Shown one piece after another: positions 32,636 through 42,194 of a DNA stretch of 50,366 bases. The position numbers and the translations under genes are program-made. The notes under the pieces are model-generated. The model was not told the origin of the DNA and ran no database searches. It saw nothing but the letters and a program-made list of their open reading frames with translations. Within the stretch, counting starts at the first letter, position 1. Each line of letters opens with the position of its first letter. Source of the stretch: Verrucomicrobiota bacterium (GTDB taxonomy: Bacteria; Verrucomicrobiota; Verrucomicrobiia; Limisphaerales; UBA9464); the NCBI GenBank assembly GCA_947471985.1, contig CANIZL010000046.1:1-50366 (forward strand), written 5' to 3'.

Positions 32636-35600
32636 TTATTCCAGTTGCACCCGATAAAACACGGCGGATCCGGAAATGGGTTCCGGATCGGTGAGCGCGT
32701 TGGCGGGCGGCGTGGCGACGACATTGCGGGCCACGGGGCGGAACGGGGTGTTCAAGGTGTCCGCGCGCCAGAGCGAATAGGAGTGGCCCGCCACACTTTG
32801 CCAACGAACCGTGGTGTCGCCGATGGCCGGGGGCAGGAGGACCAGGCGTGATTGCGGATCCCGGGGATCCGTACCCGCCAGGAATTCCGCCGCGTCCGGG
32901 AAACCGTCGCCATCGCGATCCGCGGTGGCCAGTCCGGTGGAATCCAGATCCCCCAGATTCAGAAGTTCCCACGCATCCGGGAGTCCGTTCCCATTAACGT
33001 CTTCGGTGGTGAGATTCAGCCGCAGCCGCTGATAACCGGCGGCGGCGTTGTGCTGCGGGATCACCATGACTTCTGCGATCGTACGACCGGCGGCGGCCGA
33101 CCGGTTGACCTGAACCCGCGCATTGGTGGCATCGCACCACGGCGTGCTGCGCAGACCAAACGGCGTGGCATCGACGAAGGGTTGCGCGTAGTCGAACACG
33201 TGCCAGGCGGTCGTCAGTGAACCGCCTGTGGCGGAGCCGTCCACCACACCGCGGTAACGAAAGGAGGTCTGGCCCTCGGGCAATCCCAAGAGGTCTACTT
33301 TTGCCGCCAGCACCACCCGGCCGGCCGGCTGGGACGCCGTATCGCGAAAATCGGGCGGCAGGGCGTTCCAGACTTCCCCAATCTCTGGTTCGGACCCGTC
33401 GGAATACTGCACCCCGGTCACCAGACCGTCGTTGGCGGAATCATAGTCTTCGATCCCGCCCCCCCCAAGGCTGCCCACGTTGCCGTTGGAAAGAGTGAGG
33501 TCGGCGATTCCGTCGTCATCGATGTCGAGTTCAATGTCGAGGTTTTGGGTGTAGCGCTGGGGGGTGATCCAGCCGGGAGTGGTGGCCAGAGCGAAGAAGA
33601 CGCGGGGACTGGTATTGGCGTCCGTCACGGCGGCATCGGATGCCGCGCCCACTGCCAGAAAGCTGCCGGCTGCCCCGTTGGTTTGGCTGCCGAATTGAAA
33701 CAAGCCCAGCAGGGGTTGGGGCACGACCCGATCACCCCGCACCGGCACGGTGACCACCGGAGTGGGTCCCTCGGGCAGGCCCGCGGTCACCGCCGACAAG
33801 GCGAGTTTGGATGCGGCCCGCACCACCACGTGCCAGGGCAAATGCAGGTTCTCGGAACCCGCCGGCCCTTCGCGCAGCCACAATTGGCCGCTCGCCTCCG
33901 GGATGCCGTAGCGGGGACTGCCCCCGCGCACGGTGGCGGGTGAAGAACGGTCGGCGTCCGCGACCAGACGGGTCGGATCCAGTTCCAGGGACACATTCAC
34001 CAGCACGGATCCACCGGCCGGGATCGTCACCTGCTCCACAGCGGGCTCCAGGCGTGCGCCCGGTTGATCCAGGGTGTTGCTGCTGGAGAGCCGGTACGAG
34101 GCGGCGACGGTTCCGTGATTGACGATCCGGACCTTGGCGGGCAGGGAGACCGGTGCGGAAATCACTTGAAAGGGGAAGGACAGGGAGACCCGCCCGGAAT
34201 CGTCCGCCACCTTGGCGATGACGGAGGTCTGCACGGCGCCGAACACATTCAGCGCACCGGCGCCGACCCGGGATTCCGGATACGCCGCCCCGGAGGTGTC
34301 GCGCATCGGGCCCGTCGCCGTGTTCATCAACGAGGCCTTGAGATCCTCCGCGGACCACGTCGGGTGAGCCTGTCGCACGAGCGCTGCGGCGCCGGTCACG
34401 TGGGGTGCGGCCATGGAGGTCCCGGACAATTCGATGCCCGTAAAGCCATTGCCCGCCTCGGCGGACTGGATGGAGCTGCCGGGTGCGGCGATGTCGGGTT
34501 TCAGCGAGCCCGAGCCGAGGGACGGACCCCGTGAGGAACCTTCGTTGAGAGTGTTGGCCACCTCGGGCTGCCGCAGCCGGACGCCGTTCTTCAAGGTGAC
34601 GCTCAGGCCCTGGCCAACCTGGGCGCGCAGGCGGAGGCCATCGGCGCGGGTGATCATGACTCCGGGAATCGTGATGTCCGAGGTGTCGCCGGAGCCGCCC
34701 ATGACGATCGGCGGGCCTTCGACGTTGTTGACCATGATGACGCCGATGGCCCCGGCGTTCTGCACGGCGCGGATCTTGTCGGCGAAGAAGCAGGTGCCAC
34801 GATCGATGAGCACGATCTTGCCGTTGAGCTGCGCGGTATTGCGGATGGTGTCGCAGGCGTCGATGGGATTGCAGGCGACCACCTGGGCCGTTACGGCGGC
34901 ATGGCTGGCGAGGGACGGCGTGAAGCTGCCTTCCACCATGCCCAGTTCACCGGCGACGGCGGCCGGTGCATTCACCTGGATGGCGGTGAGTTCGAAGCCG
35001 TCGTCGTACGAATTGGCCACCGTGATGCCCCGGGCAGCCGTTCCGGGGGAACTCGTGATGTAGGCGGTGTTCCCGCTGTTGCCCGCCGCGATGGCCACCA
35101 CCACACCGAGCCGGGACAGGCGGTCCACGGCGCCGGATTCGACATCGCTGAAGACATCGTCACCGAACGGACTGCCGAGCGAGAGATTCACCACGTCGAG
35201 ATGATCGCTGGTGTCGCCGTCGTCGTTGGGATCGGCGGCCCAGTTAAGGGCCTTGAGGATTATCGAAGACGAAGAGGAGCCGCCGGAGCCAAAGATTTTG
35301 AGAGCATAGAGGCTGGCTTCCGGAGCCACGCCCGGACCGATATCGAAATCCGCCGGAGCCAGGGTGCTGGTGTAGGGTCCATTAAAAGTCTTGCCGAGCT
35401 TGGTCACTCCCTGTCCCGCCGCGATGCCGGCCACGTGGGTGCCGTGACCGTTGGCGGAGGGATCGAGGGGATCCGGATCCGGAACAGGCGTGGCGCTTCC
35501 CGTGACGCCTCCCGAATCGTAATTGTCGCCTACGAAATCCGTGCCGCCGACCACCTTGGCGGTGGGAAACGAGCCGGCCTCGATGATTTTGGCGTTGTTC

Positions 35601-36106
35601 TTCTGGTAGGCCGCGACGGTGCCCACCCCGCCGAAATCGGCGTGGGTATAGTCGATGCCGGAATCGATGATGGCGATTTTCCGGCCCCGGCCGGTGAAAC
35701 CGCCGCCGGGCAGGCTCCAGGTGCGGGCGGCGCCGACGAACGGGGCGCTGGTGCTGGTGCAGCGTTCGAAATGGCGTTCGGGCTGGATGGCTTTTACGCC
35801 GGGCAGGGCGCGCAGGGCGGGAATCTCCGCGGTGGGAACCTCGATGAAGAGCGCGTTGTTGAGCACCGTGTAATGCTCCAGCACACGTCCCGCACGGCGT
35901 TCGACCTCCGCGGCCAGGGATCCCTGCTCGCCGGCCAGTTGCGCGCGTCGATCCGACACGGCCGCCGCCGCTGCCCGGCGTCCGGGTTCTTGCAGCGCCG
36001 CCAGGGGTTCACGTTCCAGAACCACAAACACCCGTGTGGTCTCGGAGACCGCCAGCGTGCGAAAACTGCTGACGGCGAGCGCGAACGCCCAAAGGAATGG
36101 TTTCAT
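32636..36106 (-). CDS. Large secreted subtilisin-like serine protease (S8) with PA domain
   Basis: The 1,156-residue protein starts at the ATG at 36106 (MKPFLWAFALAVSSF), giving a signal peptide. An I9-like propeptide region covers about 25-112. The S8 triad is Asp148 (AIIDSGID), His221 (NGHGTHVAGIAA) and Ser564 (LSGTSMAAPH). A PA-domain insert lies at about 400-500 (GKIVLIDRGTCFFADKI), as in many cell-envelope or extracellular subtilases. Beyond about 660 are beta-rich modules. Near the C-terminus VNGNGLPDAWELLNLGDLD and DRDGDGFPDAAEFLAGTDP form calcium-binding thrombospondin-3/EF-hand-like repeats, followed by a short domain common at Verrucomicrobia C-termini. All catalytic residues are intact, so an active extracellular protease is likely. 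Confidence 0.93.
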   Translation of the reverse strand: MKPFLWAFALAVSSFRTLAVSETTRVFVVLEREPLAALQEPGRRAAAAAVSDRRAQLAGEQGSLAAEVERRAGRVLEHYTVLNNALFIEVPTAEIPALRALPGVKAIQPERHFERCTSTSAPFVGAARTWSLPGGGFTGRGRKIAIIDSGIDYTHADFGGVGTVAAYQKNNAKIIEAGSFPTAKVVGGTDFVGDNYDSGGVTGSATPVPDPDPLDPSANGHGTHVAGIAAGQGVTKLGKTFNGPYTSTLAPADFDIGPGVAPEASLYALKIFGSGGSSSSSIILKALNWAADPNDDGDTSDHLDVVNLSLGSPFGDDVFSDVESGAVDRLSRLGVVVAIAAGNSGNTAYITSSPGTAARGITVANSYDDGFELTAIQVNAPAAVAGELGMVEGSFTPSLASHAAVTAQVVACNPIDACDTIRNTAQLNGKIVLIDRGTCFFADKIRAVQNAGAIGVIMVNNVEGPPIVMGGSGDTSDITIPGVMITRADGLRLRAQVGQGLSVTLKNGVRLRQPEVANTLNEGSSRGPSLGSGSLKPDIAAPGSSIQSAEAGNGFTGIELSGTSMAAPHVTGAAALVRQAHPTWSAEDLKASLMNTATGPMRDTSGAAYPESRVGAGALNVFGAVQTSVIAKVADDSGRVSLSFPFQVISAPVSLPAKVRIVNHGTVAASYRLSSSNTLDQPGARLEPAVEQVTIPAGGSVLVNVSLELDPTRLVADADRSSPATVRGGSPRYGIPEASGQLWLREGPAGSENLHLPWHVVVRAASKLALSAVTAGLPEGPTPVVTVPVRGDRVVPQPLLGLFQFGSQTNGAAGSFLAVGAASDAAVTDANTSPRVFFALATTPGWITPQRYTQNLDIELDIDDDGIADLTLSNGNVGSLGGGGIEDYDSANDGLVTGVQYSDGSEPEIGEVWNALPPDFRDTASQPAGRVVLAAKVDLLGLPEGQTSFRYRGVVDGSATGGSLTTAWHVFDYAQPFVDATPFGLRSTPWCDATNARVQVNRSAAAGRTIAEVMVIPQHNAAAGYQRLRLNLTTEDVNGNGLPDAWELLNLGDLDSTGLATADRDGDGFPDAAEFLAGTDPRDPQSRLVLLPPAIGDTTVRWQSVAGHSYSLWRADTLNTPFRPVARNVVATPPANALTDPEPISGSAVFYRVQLE

Positions 36107-36207
36107 CGAATCCCGCCAGTCTACGCAGGACGCGGGATGATTCAACCCGCGGACGCGATCGGGTGCGCCAATGCGGGGGTAGAAGTGGGCGGAAAGTGGA
36201 CGGGCCC

Positions 36208-36480
36208 TCAGGCCGGGGTGGGGGCCTGATTTTGCACCGCCGTGGCGATCGTGAGGACGTTGATCAAGGTCTGCTGCGCCACGGCCGTGTCGGTGATCTT
36301 GAGACCGTACCGTTTGTCGAGGGCCACCACGATCTGGAGGGCGTCCACGGAATCCAATCCCAATCCCCCCGGACCGAACAAGGGCTGTTCCGCGGCGATT
36401 TCGGCGGCGGGCATCGGCAGCATCAGGGTTTCCACCAGGAGGGCGCGGATCTCATCCTGCAGCGAAGTACTGGGACTCAT
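36208..36480 (-). CDS. Stand-alone acyl carrier protein
   Basis: The 90-residue acidic, helical protein carries GLGLDSVDALQIVVALD, with Ser44 in the DS(V)D motif as the 4'-phosphopantetheine site. The order of helices matches an ACP. It differs from housekeeping AcpP (which has DSLDTVELVMA), and no fatty-acid synthase genes are nearby, so a specialised role is likely. It lies 101 bp upstream of the subtilase on the same strand and is divergent from the secreted protein at 36715. The LuxE/LuxC pair 11 kb away would need an activated acyl donor, but a link is speculation. Confidence 0.9.
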   Translation of the reverse strand: MSPSTSLQDEIRALLVETLMLPMPAAEIAAEQPLFGPGGLGLDSVDALQIVVALDKRYGLKITDTAVAQQTLINVLTIATAVQNQAPTPA

Positions 36481-36714
36481 TGTGACAGGCGAAATCGTAT
36501 CGGGCGCGCCCGGTGGGTTCCAACGTAAAATGCCGGAACCCGGTGGCGGACCGATGGGTTGGCCCCGGATTCAACCGGCACGGAAAATCGTGAAGCGGGG
36601 ACGGACATCCCGAGGCGGTGGGCCCGGCAGGTGCGCGGAGGAAATCCACCGCCTTGACGGCGGGCGCGGGAGCACAAATGATGGAGGAGCCGGTTTCGAT
36701 CAAACTTCCGCACC

Positions 36715-37590
36715 ATGCACACAACACCGCTTTCGTTGGCCACGGCCGCCGGGCTTCTGGCCCTCTTCGTCGGCACCCCGACCCTCGCTCAGTCGCAGGT
36801 GGTCTTCGACAACTCCGCCAATCTGCTCAACAAGACCCCGGATATCCTCCCGACCCAGGAATATGGTGACGAGATTTTTCTGGCCGGCCGGGCGCGGTTG
36901 GTGACGGAATTCGATTTCGCCTACTTCGCGAGTGTCGGCACGACTGCCGGCGTGAGCTATGCGGTGCGATTCTACGTGAATGACGGTACGGACGCGCTGC
37001 CCGGGGCGGCCACCGCCCTGCGGCCGAAGTCGCTTTTGTGGGACAGTGGCCTGCAGGATATCAACAATGGCGTCAACAAGGTGGCCCTGACGGTTCCCAA
37101 CATTTTGGTGCCGGATCATTTTACCTGGACGATCACCTTTCAGGGTCTGAACGGAACGTCGGGAAAACAGGCGGCCCTGGAGTTGGCGGATCCCGCCACC
37201 GTGGGCGCGGTGCTGGCACCGGCGACCGCGACGGAACCGGCGCTCATCGGCAGTTATGATGATTTTTGGAAAAAGGAGGTCGCCGCTGACGCCGACAGTT
37301 GGACCCTCTATACGCTGGGCTCCGCGCCGACGGATCCCAAGGGTAACTTCTTCGCCGTGGTGAAAGCCCTACCGTACGATCCGCCGGTTCAGATCACGCG
37401 GGCGGGTTCGAACGTGGTGCTCTCCTGGCCGGCGATCCTTAGCGGCTATGTACTGGAAGCCAGCGCGGACTTGAAGTCGCCGATCAGTTGGTTGCCCGTC
37501 GCCACACCGCCCGTCAATGTGGGCGGGATCAACTACGTCACCAACGCTGTGGTGCCCGGAGTGCAGTTTTATCGTTTGCATCATCCATGA
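36715..37590 (+). CDS. Secreted protein of unknown function, coupled to a DUF4038 glycosidase
   Basis: The 291-residue product has a signal peptide ([20 protein letters not shown]). The mature part is beta-rich with no enzyme motif, and segments such as [20 protein letters not shown] resemble a beta-sandwich. The C-terminal end ([20 protein letters not shown]...[10 protein letters not shown]) resembles the Ig/fibronectin-like C-terminal modules that recur in Verrucomicrobia secreted proteins. Its stop codon overlaps the start of the next gene in ATGA (37587-37590), which implies translational coupling and therefore a shared role, perhaps polysaccharide handling. Confidence 0.75.
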   Translation: MHTTPLSLATAAGLLALFVGTPTLAQSQVVFDNSANLLNKTPDILPTQEYGDEIFLAGRARLVTEFDFAYFASVGTTAGVSYAVRFYVNDGTDALPGAATALRPKSLLWDSGLQDINNGVNKVALTVPNILVPDHFTWTITFQGLNGTSGKQAALELADPATVGAVLAPATATEPALIGSYDDFWKKEVAADADSWTLYTLGSAPTDPKGNFFAVVKALPYDPPVQITRAGSNVVLSWPAILSGYVLEASADLKSPISWLPVATPPVNVGGINYVTNAVVPGVQFYRLHHP

Positions 37591-38990
37591 AAAAGGCCGT
37601 TCTGTTTCTGCTGTTCGCCTGGTCGACGACGTGGGCCGCCGCCCCGCTGGCGCGCCTCAAGGTCAGTGAGAATCGTCGCTTCCTGGTCACGGAAACCGGA
37701 CGTCCGTTTTTTTGGCTGGGCGATACCGCCTGGGAGTTGTTGCACCGTTTGAATCGGGAGGAAGCCGAGCGGTATTTGAAAAACCGCGCGGCTCTCGGCT
37801 TCAATGTCGTGCAGGCGGTGGCGCTCGCGGAGTTTGACGGTCTGACCGCGCCGAATGCTTACGGTCAATTGCCGCTGGTGGACAACGATCCGCTCCGGCC
37901 CAATGAAGCCTATTTCCAACACGTGGATTGGATCGTGGCGCGCGCCAACGCCCACGGGATCTATGTGGGCTTTCTGCCGACCTGGGGTGATAAGTGGAAC
38001 AAGAAATGGGGTGCCGGCCCGGAGATCTTCACCCCGGCCAATGCCGAAGCCTACGGCGAGTGGATCGGCCGACGCTATCGCGAGGCCGGGCTCGTGTGGA
38101 TCCTGGGCGGAGATCGTCCCGTGGAGACCGAGCCACAGAAGGAGATCGTCCGGGCCATGGCTCGGGGACTTCGTCGGGGCGATGGCGGGGCGCACCTTTG
38201 CACGTTTCATCCCACTGGGGGCAGTGGTTCCAGCGTGCCGTTTCACCTCGACGACTGGCTGGATTTCAATATGCGCCAGAACGGGCACTCCGCGGAGTTT
38301 ACCGGGCGCTATGATCAGACGCGGGTCGATTATGATCGATCGCCCGTAAAACCGGTGCTCGACGGTGAGCCCATCTATGAGGGACATCCGGTGTCCTTCG
38401 ATGCCAAAAAATATGGGCACTCGGTGGCGGCCGACGTACGCCGCCCCTTTTATTGGGATGTCTTCACGGGTGCGCTGGGGCATACGTACGGTCACCACTC
38501 GGTGTGGTCGATGCATGCGCCGGGACGGAAGCCGGTGAATTCCCCGTTGATGCCGTGGACGGAGGCGATCGATGAACCGGGGGCATTCCAAATGGGCGTG
38601 GGGCGGCGTCTGCTGGAGTCGCGACCGATGCTGACGCGCGTGCCGGATGATTCCGTATTGGTCCCCAGCGAGTATCCCACCCTGGTTCCGGGGGCCGGCG
38701 TGCGGCGCTTTGTCGCCACCCGCGACGAAGGCGGCAGCTATGCCTTCGTGTATGTCCCGGTGGGCCGGCCGTGCACGGTGCGCATGGACAAGATTTCGGG
38801 GCCCCGTGTGAAGGCCTGGTGGTTCAATCCCCGCAACGGTCAGGCGCAGATCATCGGAACGTTCCCCAATCAAGGCGAACGCGCGTTTGTCCCGCCGACC
38901 CCGGGGGAATTGCTGGACTGGGTGCTGGTGCTGGATGATGCGTCGCGGGGATTTCCCGCGCCGGGTCGTCCGCTGAAGCCGCTCCGTTAG
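37587..38990 (+). CDS. Secreted DUF4038 (GH140-like) glycoside hydrolase
   Basis: The 467-residue protein has a signal peptide ([18 protein letters not shown]). It follows the DUF4038 pattern: [32 protein letters not shown], then [56 protein letters not shown] and [22 protein letters not shown]. The C-terminal beta domain (about 375-467) matches the collagen-binding-type module that often follows DUF4038. Some characterised members of the related family GH140 are apiosidases acting on pectin RG-II; the substrate here is not known. Conserved acidic residues ([14 protein letters not shown]) are candidates for the active site. A terminator follows 67 bases after the stop codon. Confidence 0.88.
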   Translation: MKKAVLFLLFAWSTTWAAAPLARLKVSENRRFLVTETGRPFFWLGDTAWELLHRLNREEAERYLKNRAALGFNVVQAVALAEFDGLTAPNAYGQLPLVDNDPLRPNEAYFQHVDWIVARANAHGIYVGFLPTWGDKWNKKWGAGPEIFTPANAEAYGEWIGRRYREAGLVWILGGDRPVETEPQKEIVRAMARGLRRGDGGAHLCTFHPTGGSGSSVPFHLDDWLDFNMRQNGHSAEFTGRYDQTRVDYDRSPVKPVLDGEPIYEGHPVSFDAKKYGHSVAADVRRPFYWDVFTGALGHTYGHHSVWSMHAPGRKPVNSPLMPWTEAIDEPGAFQMGVGRRLLESRPMLTRVPDDSVLVPSEYPTLVPGAGVRRFVATRDEGGSYAFVYVPVGRPCTVRMDKISGPRVKAWWFNPRNGQAQIIGTFPNQGERAFVPPTPGELLDWVLVLDDASRGFPAPGRPLKPLR

Positions 38991-39057
38991 TTGAGGGAAT
39001 GGATTCGCGCGGGGATCGCGCTTCTAATTTCCCCAACGGAAAGCGCGGAAACTACGA

Positions 39058-39081
39058 CGGCAGCTTGGGCTGCCGCTTTTT
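39058..39081 (+). terminator. Intrinsic terminator after the DUF4038 gene
   Basis: CGGCAGC (39058-39064) and GCTGCCG (39069-39075) form a perfect stem with a TTGG loop, followed by C and a run of five T. The T-run is on the plus strand, so it ends transcripts from the 36715-38990 pair. Confidence 0.78.
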
Positions 39082-39170
39082 CGCCCGGGACCAGACCTTT
39101 CCGCTGGTGCCGCAATAAATAGGATGACCGTTGCCCTCGCGCGGATTCTTCGTTTCCTTGGATTCCTTCT

Positions 39171-40445
39171 GTGAAAACAACTCTGGTTAATCGGGTCACG
39201 CGAATTTTTGGCTGGCTATCCCTCGGTATCGCTGTGGCGGGGCGGGGTGAGAATTGGCCGGAATTCCGCGGGCCGGGCCATCAGGGTGTCTCCTTGGAGA
39301 AAAATCTGCCGTTGCGCTGGAGCGCCACGGAGAACGTGGCTTGGAAGGCGGAAATTCCCGGGGACTCCTGGTCCTCACCGGCGGTCTGGAAGGATCGCGT
39401 TTTCCTCACGACAGCCACCGACAACGGCGAATCCTGCCGGGTGCTCGCGCTGGACACGCAGTCGGGTAAAGTGCTCTGGAATCGGGCGGTTTTCCCGCAG
39501 GTGCCGCGTCGCAAGGAGGACCGGAACAGCTATGCCACTCCGACCCCGGCCACGGATGGTGAGCGGGTGTATGTGTGTTTCGGTGATGGCAGTTTTGCCG
39601 CCCTGAATTTTGCCGGCGACGTCGTGTGGACGAACCGCGACTACAAGTTTTATAGCAAGCACGGCCTGGGCACGTCGCCGATCTTGCATCGGGGCCGGCT
39701 GATCATGGCCCGGGATGGCAGCAGTGATGGCGAAGACAAAAAGCTCGGCTGGCAGAAACCCTGGGATCAGTCGTTTGTGGTGGCGCTGGACACGGCAACG
39801 GGGCGTCAGCGGTGGAAGACCGGGCGCGGGCTTTCGCGCATCTCGCACGGCGCCCCGACGATTTGGGAGCACGACGGTCACGCGGAAGTCGTCAGCGAAG
39901 CGGGTGATGTGGTGCAGGGCTTCGATGCGGACACCGGCGAGCGGCTCTGGACGCACCAAGTCACGGGTGAGGGGAAGGTGCCGTCCACGATCGTCGGCGA
40001 AGGACTGGTGTTCACCTGTGGGGGCTGGGGTGGCAAGGAAACCACCAAGGCCTTCCGCTTGGGCGGCCGCGGGGATTTGGAAGAAAAGCAGTTGGTCTGG
40101 GAGCAGAAGAAAGGCATGCCCCGCGTGCCGTCTTTGGTGTACGTGGCTCCGTACCTTTACGCGGTCACGGATGGCGGCATCGCCAGTTGCCTGCGGGCGG
40201 CGACGGGTGAGTTGGTTTGGCAGGAGCGGATCGGCGGGAATTTCTCCGCCTCGCCGGTAGCTGCGGAGGGACGGATCTATTTTCTGGATGACGCCGGGGA
40301 GACGGTCGTGGTGGCGGCCGGCCCGGAGTTCAAGATCCTCGCCCGGAATCCGCTCGGCGAAAAGACCCAAGCCTCCCTGGCCATCGCCCAAGGCCGCATC
40401 TTTCTGCGCACGGAACACAATCTGTACTGCCTGGGCCGCAACTGA
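39171..40445 (+). CDS. Secreted PQQ-like beta-propeller protein (second copy)
   Basis: The 424-residue protein starts at a GTG (39171) and has a signal-like N-terminus (VTRIFGWLSLGIAVAGRG). The mature part opens NWPEFRGPGHQGVSLEKNLPLRW, and blades follow with RVLALDTQSGKVLWNRAVF, SFVVALDTATGRQRWKT, VVQGFDADTGERLWTHQV and GKEVTT-like loops. It has the same architecture as the protein at 17273-18493, so the two are paralogues. As for that one, PQQ binding is not assured. No operon partner is visible; the zinc-ribbon gene downstream is convergent. Confidence 0.88.
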   Translation: MKTTLVNRVTRIFGWLSLGIAVAGRGENWPEFRGPGHQGVSLEKNLPLRWSATENVAWKAEIPGDSWSSPAVWKDRVFLTTATDNGESCRVLALDTQSGKVLWNRAVFPQVPRRKEDRNSYATPTPATDGERVYVCFGDGSFAALNFAGDVVWTNRDYKFYSKHGLGTSPILHRGRLIMARDGSSDGEDKKLGWQKPWDQSFVVALDTATGRQRWKTGRGLSRISHGAPTIWEHDGHAEVVSEAGDVVQGFDADTGERLWTHQVTGEGKVPSTIVGEGLVFTCGGWGGKETTKAFRLGGRGDLEEKQLVWEQKKGMPRVPSLVYVAPYLYAVTDGGIASCLRAATGELVWQERIGGNFSASPVAAEGRIYFLDDAGETVVVAAGPEFKILARNPLGEKTQASLAIAQGRIFLRTEHNLYCLGRN

Positions 40446-40478
40446 TGCGAGCCTGCGCCGCACGGCACACCCACCTCT

Positions 40479-41201
40479 TCATCCGCGGGAGACTTCGCCA
40501 GGCACGGGGCGATCCTGGATGCCGAGGGCCTTCTCCAGCGATTGTTCGATAAACAAGGCGGCTTCCATGGAGGCGCCGAGACTGGCGAGCTTGCGCGGCT
40601 GGCCGGTTTGGAAGTTGACCCAGACTTCGTAGTTCCAGGAAGGGCCCTGCTTGTTGCGGGTGATGGTTTCCTTGCAGAACAACTGGGTAATTTCGTGGGT
40701 TGCGAACTCCGCATTGCCCCGCCACGGCAGGGGAGCATGGGTGATGCGCAATCGCCCGCGCCCGGCTTCGATGACGGTCCGGTTCACCAGGGTGGCGAGG
40801 GTGGTGTAGGTGAGGCCGATGCCGACGGCGACGTGGGCCAGCGGGAACACGAAGAAGATCCACGGCGGATGGATCCGAAGGGACAGGCCGTACCAAAAAA
40901 TCAGGAAGCTATCCCAAGCCACGCAGAAGAAGATCATCAGGTAGACCAACGGGGTGAACCAACGACGGGTGATCACCGTGGTGGTGCCGTCGAAGTTGAC
41001 CTGGATGCGGGGTGGCAGGGGGATCTCGGCGCGCGGGTGGAACGAGGTGCGATCCGTGGTGGCACCGCCGGGCTGGCTGCCCGGCAGGGTAGAGATCGCG
41101 CGGCAGAAACTGCATTTGATGATCCCCGCGGCTGTGTCCCAATCCTCCAACCGAAGCGGCGAGCCGCAGCCGGGGCATTTCAGCGCCTGGGGTTTGGACA
41201 T
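40479..41201 (-). CDS. Zinc-ribbon membrane protein of unknown function
   Basis: The 240-residue protein has an N-terminal zinc-ribbon-like motif (C9, C12, C30, C33). A Pro-rich linker follows, then about two membrane segments (about 80-105 and 110-140: FTPLVYLMIFFCVAWDSFLIFWYGL, WIFFVFPLAHVAVGIGLTYTTL). The C-terminal part is soluble, with a GNAEFATHEITQLFCKETI pattern. I do not know the family. It is the last gene of a five-gene minus-strand unit and starts nine bases after the GT2 stop codon. It may be an accessory of the glycosylation system, or simply be carried along. Confidence 0.75.
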   Translation of the reverse strand: MSKPQALKCPGCGSPLRLEDWDTAAGIIKCSFCRAISTLPGSQPGGATTDRTSFHPRAEIPLPPRIQVNFDGTTTVITRRWFTPLVYLMIFFCVAWDSFLIFWYGLSLRIHPPWIFFVFPLAHVAVGIGLTYTTLATLVNRTVIEAGRGRLRITHAPLPWRGNAEFATHEITQLFCKETITRNKQGPSWNYEVWVNFQTGQPRKLASLGASMEAALFIEQSLEKALGIQDRPVPGEVSRG

Positions 41202-41210
41202 GAACGCGGA

Positions 41211-42194
41211 CTAGGCTCGGGGTTCAGGGGGATCCGCGGGCGGATGGGATTCGTTCCAGCGTTGGTTCTGGACGATCTGCCGGACCACCGACTGCGGCCG
41301 CTTGTTCGCGGTCAGATAGATCCGCCCGATGTATTCGCCAGCCATGCCCAAGACCAGAAGCTGGGTGCCGGAAAAAACGAGCAGGGCCGCCATGAGCGAA
41401 CCCCAGCCGAGCGGGGTGCCGTAGATGAAACGCTCGCCCACGACGGCCAGCGTCGCCAGGAACCCGGCCGCGGCCACGGTGAAGCCGAGGAGCGTCGCCA
41501 GGTGCAGCGGGATCACCGAGAAGTTCACGAACATGTTCAGCCACAGCTTGACCAGTTTGGCCAGCGTGTAGCCGCTGCGCCCTTCCTGACGCGACGCATG
41601 TTGGACGAGCAGCCGGCCGATGTTCTGGGTCACTTGCAGCACCAGGCCGTCGACGTAGGCGAAGGGGCCGTCGTAGCGGCAGACTTCACGGGCCACGAAG
41701 CCGCTCAGGCACCGGAAGCTGGAAAGATAAAGTCCCTTGGGCTTGTCGAGCAGTTCATCGGCCACGCGGTTCGTCAGCCAGCTCCCCAGGTTCCGCCAGC
41801 TCTCGTGCTTCTTGGCTTCGTAGTAACTGTAGACGGCGTCGTACTTGTGGGTCTGGGCATACGCCAGGAGCTTCAGGACCTCCGAGGGCGGGTTCTGGAG
41901 ATCGTCATCCATGGTGACGACGTAGTCCCCGGTTACTTGGCGCAGGCCGGCCATGACGGCGTTGTGTTCGCCGAAGTTGCGGGAAAGCTTCACCAGCTTC
42001 ACTGGGATGGACGCCTTCGCCATCAGGCGTTCGCACACCGCAACGGTGTCGTCCTTGCTGCCGTCGTTGACGAGCACCAATTCGCAGCCGCCCGGGACGG
42101 GCAGGGCACTCAATTCATTCAGCAGCCGCTCCAGCGTGGGGGCTGAATTGTAGAGCGGGACAACAATGGTGAGGGCGGGGTTCACGGTCGCCAA
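41211..42194 (-). CDS. ArnC-like polyprenyl-phosphate glycosyltransferase (GT2)
   Basis: The 327-residue protein has a GT2 domain at the N-terminus: LTIVVPLYNSAPTLERLL, LVNDGSKDDT, LSRNFGEHNAVMAGL, MDDDLQNPP (DxD) and SYYEAKKHESWRN. Two membrane segments are near the C-terminus (about 220-250 and 260-290, ending GEYIGRIYL). This GT2-plus-two-membrane layout is that of DPM1/ArnC/GtrB proteins, which move a sugar from a nucleotide to polyprenyl phosphate. It overlaps the upstream aminotransferase gene by 13 bp, so the two are translated together. Confidence 0.9.
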   Translation of the reverse strand: MATVNPALTIVVPLYNSAPTLERLLNELSALPVPGGCELVLVNDGSKDDTVAVCERLMAKASIPVKLVKLSRNFGEHNAVMAGLRQVTGDYVVTMDDDLQNPPSEVLKLLAYAQTHKYDAVYSYYEAKKHESWRNLGSWLTNRVADELLDKPKGLYLSSFRCLSGFVAREVCRYDGPFAYVDGLVLQVTQNIGRLLVQHASRQEGRSGYTLAKLVKLWLNMFVNFSVIPLHLATLLGFTVAAAGFLATLAVVGERFIYGTPLGWGSLMAALLVFSGTQLLVLGMAGEYIGRIYLTANKRPQSVVRQIVQNQRWNESHPPADPPEPRA

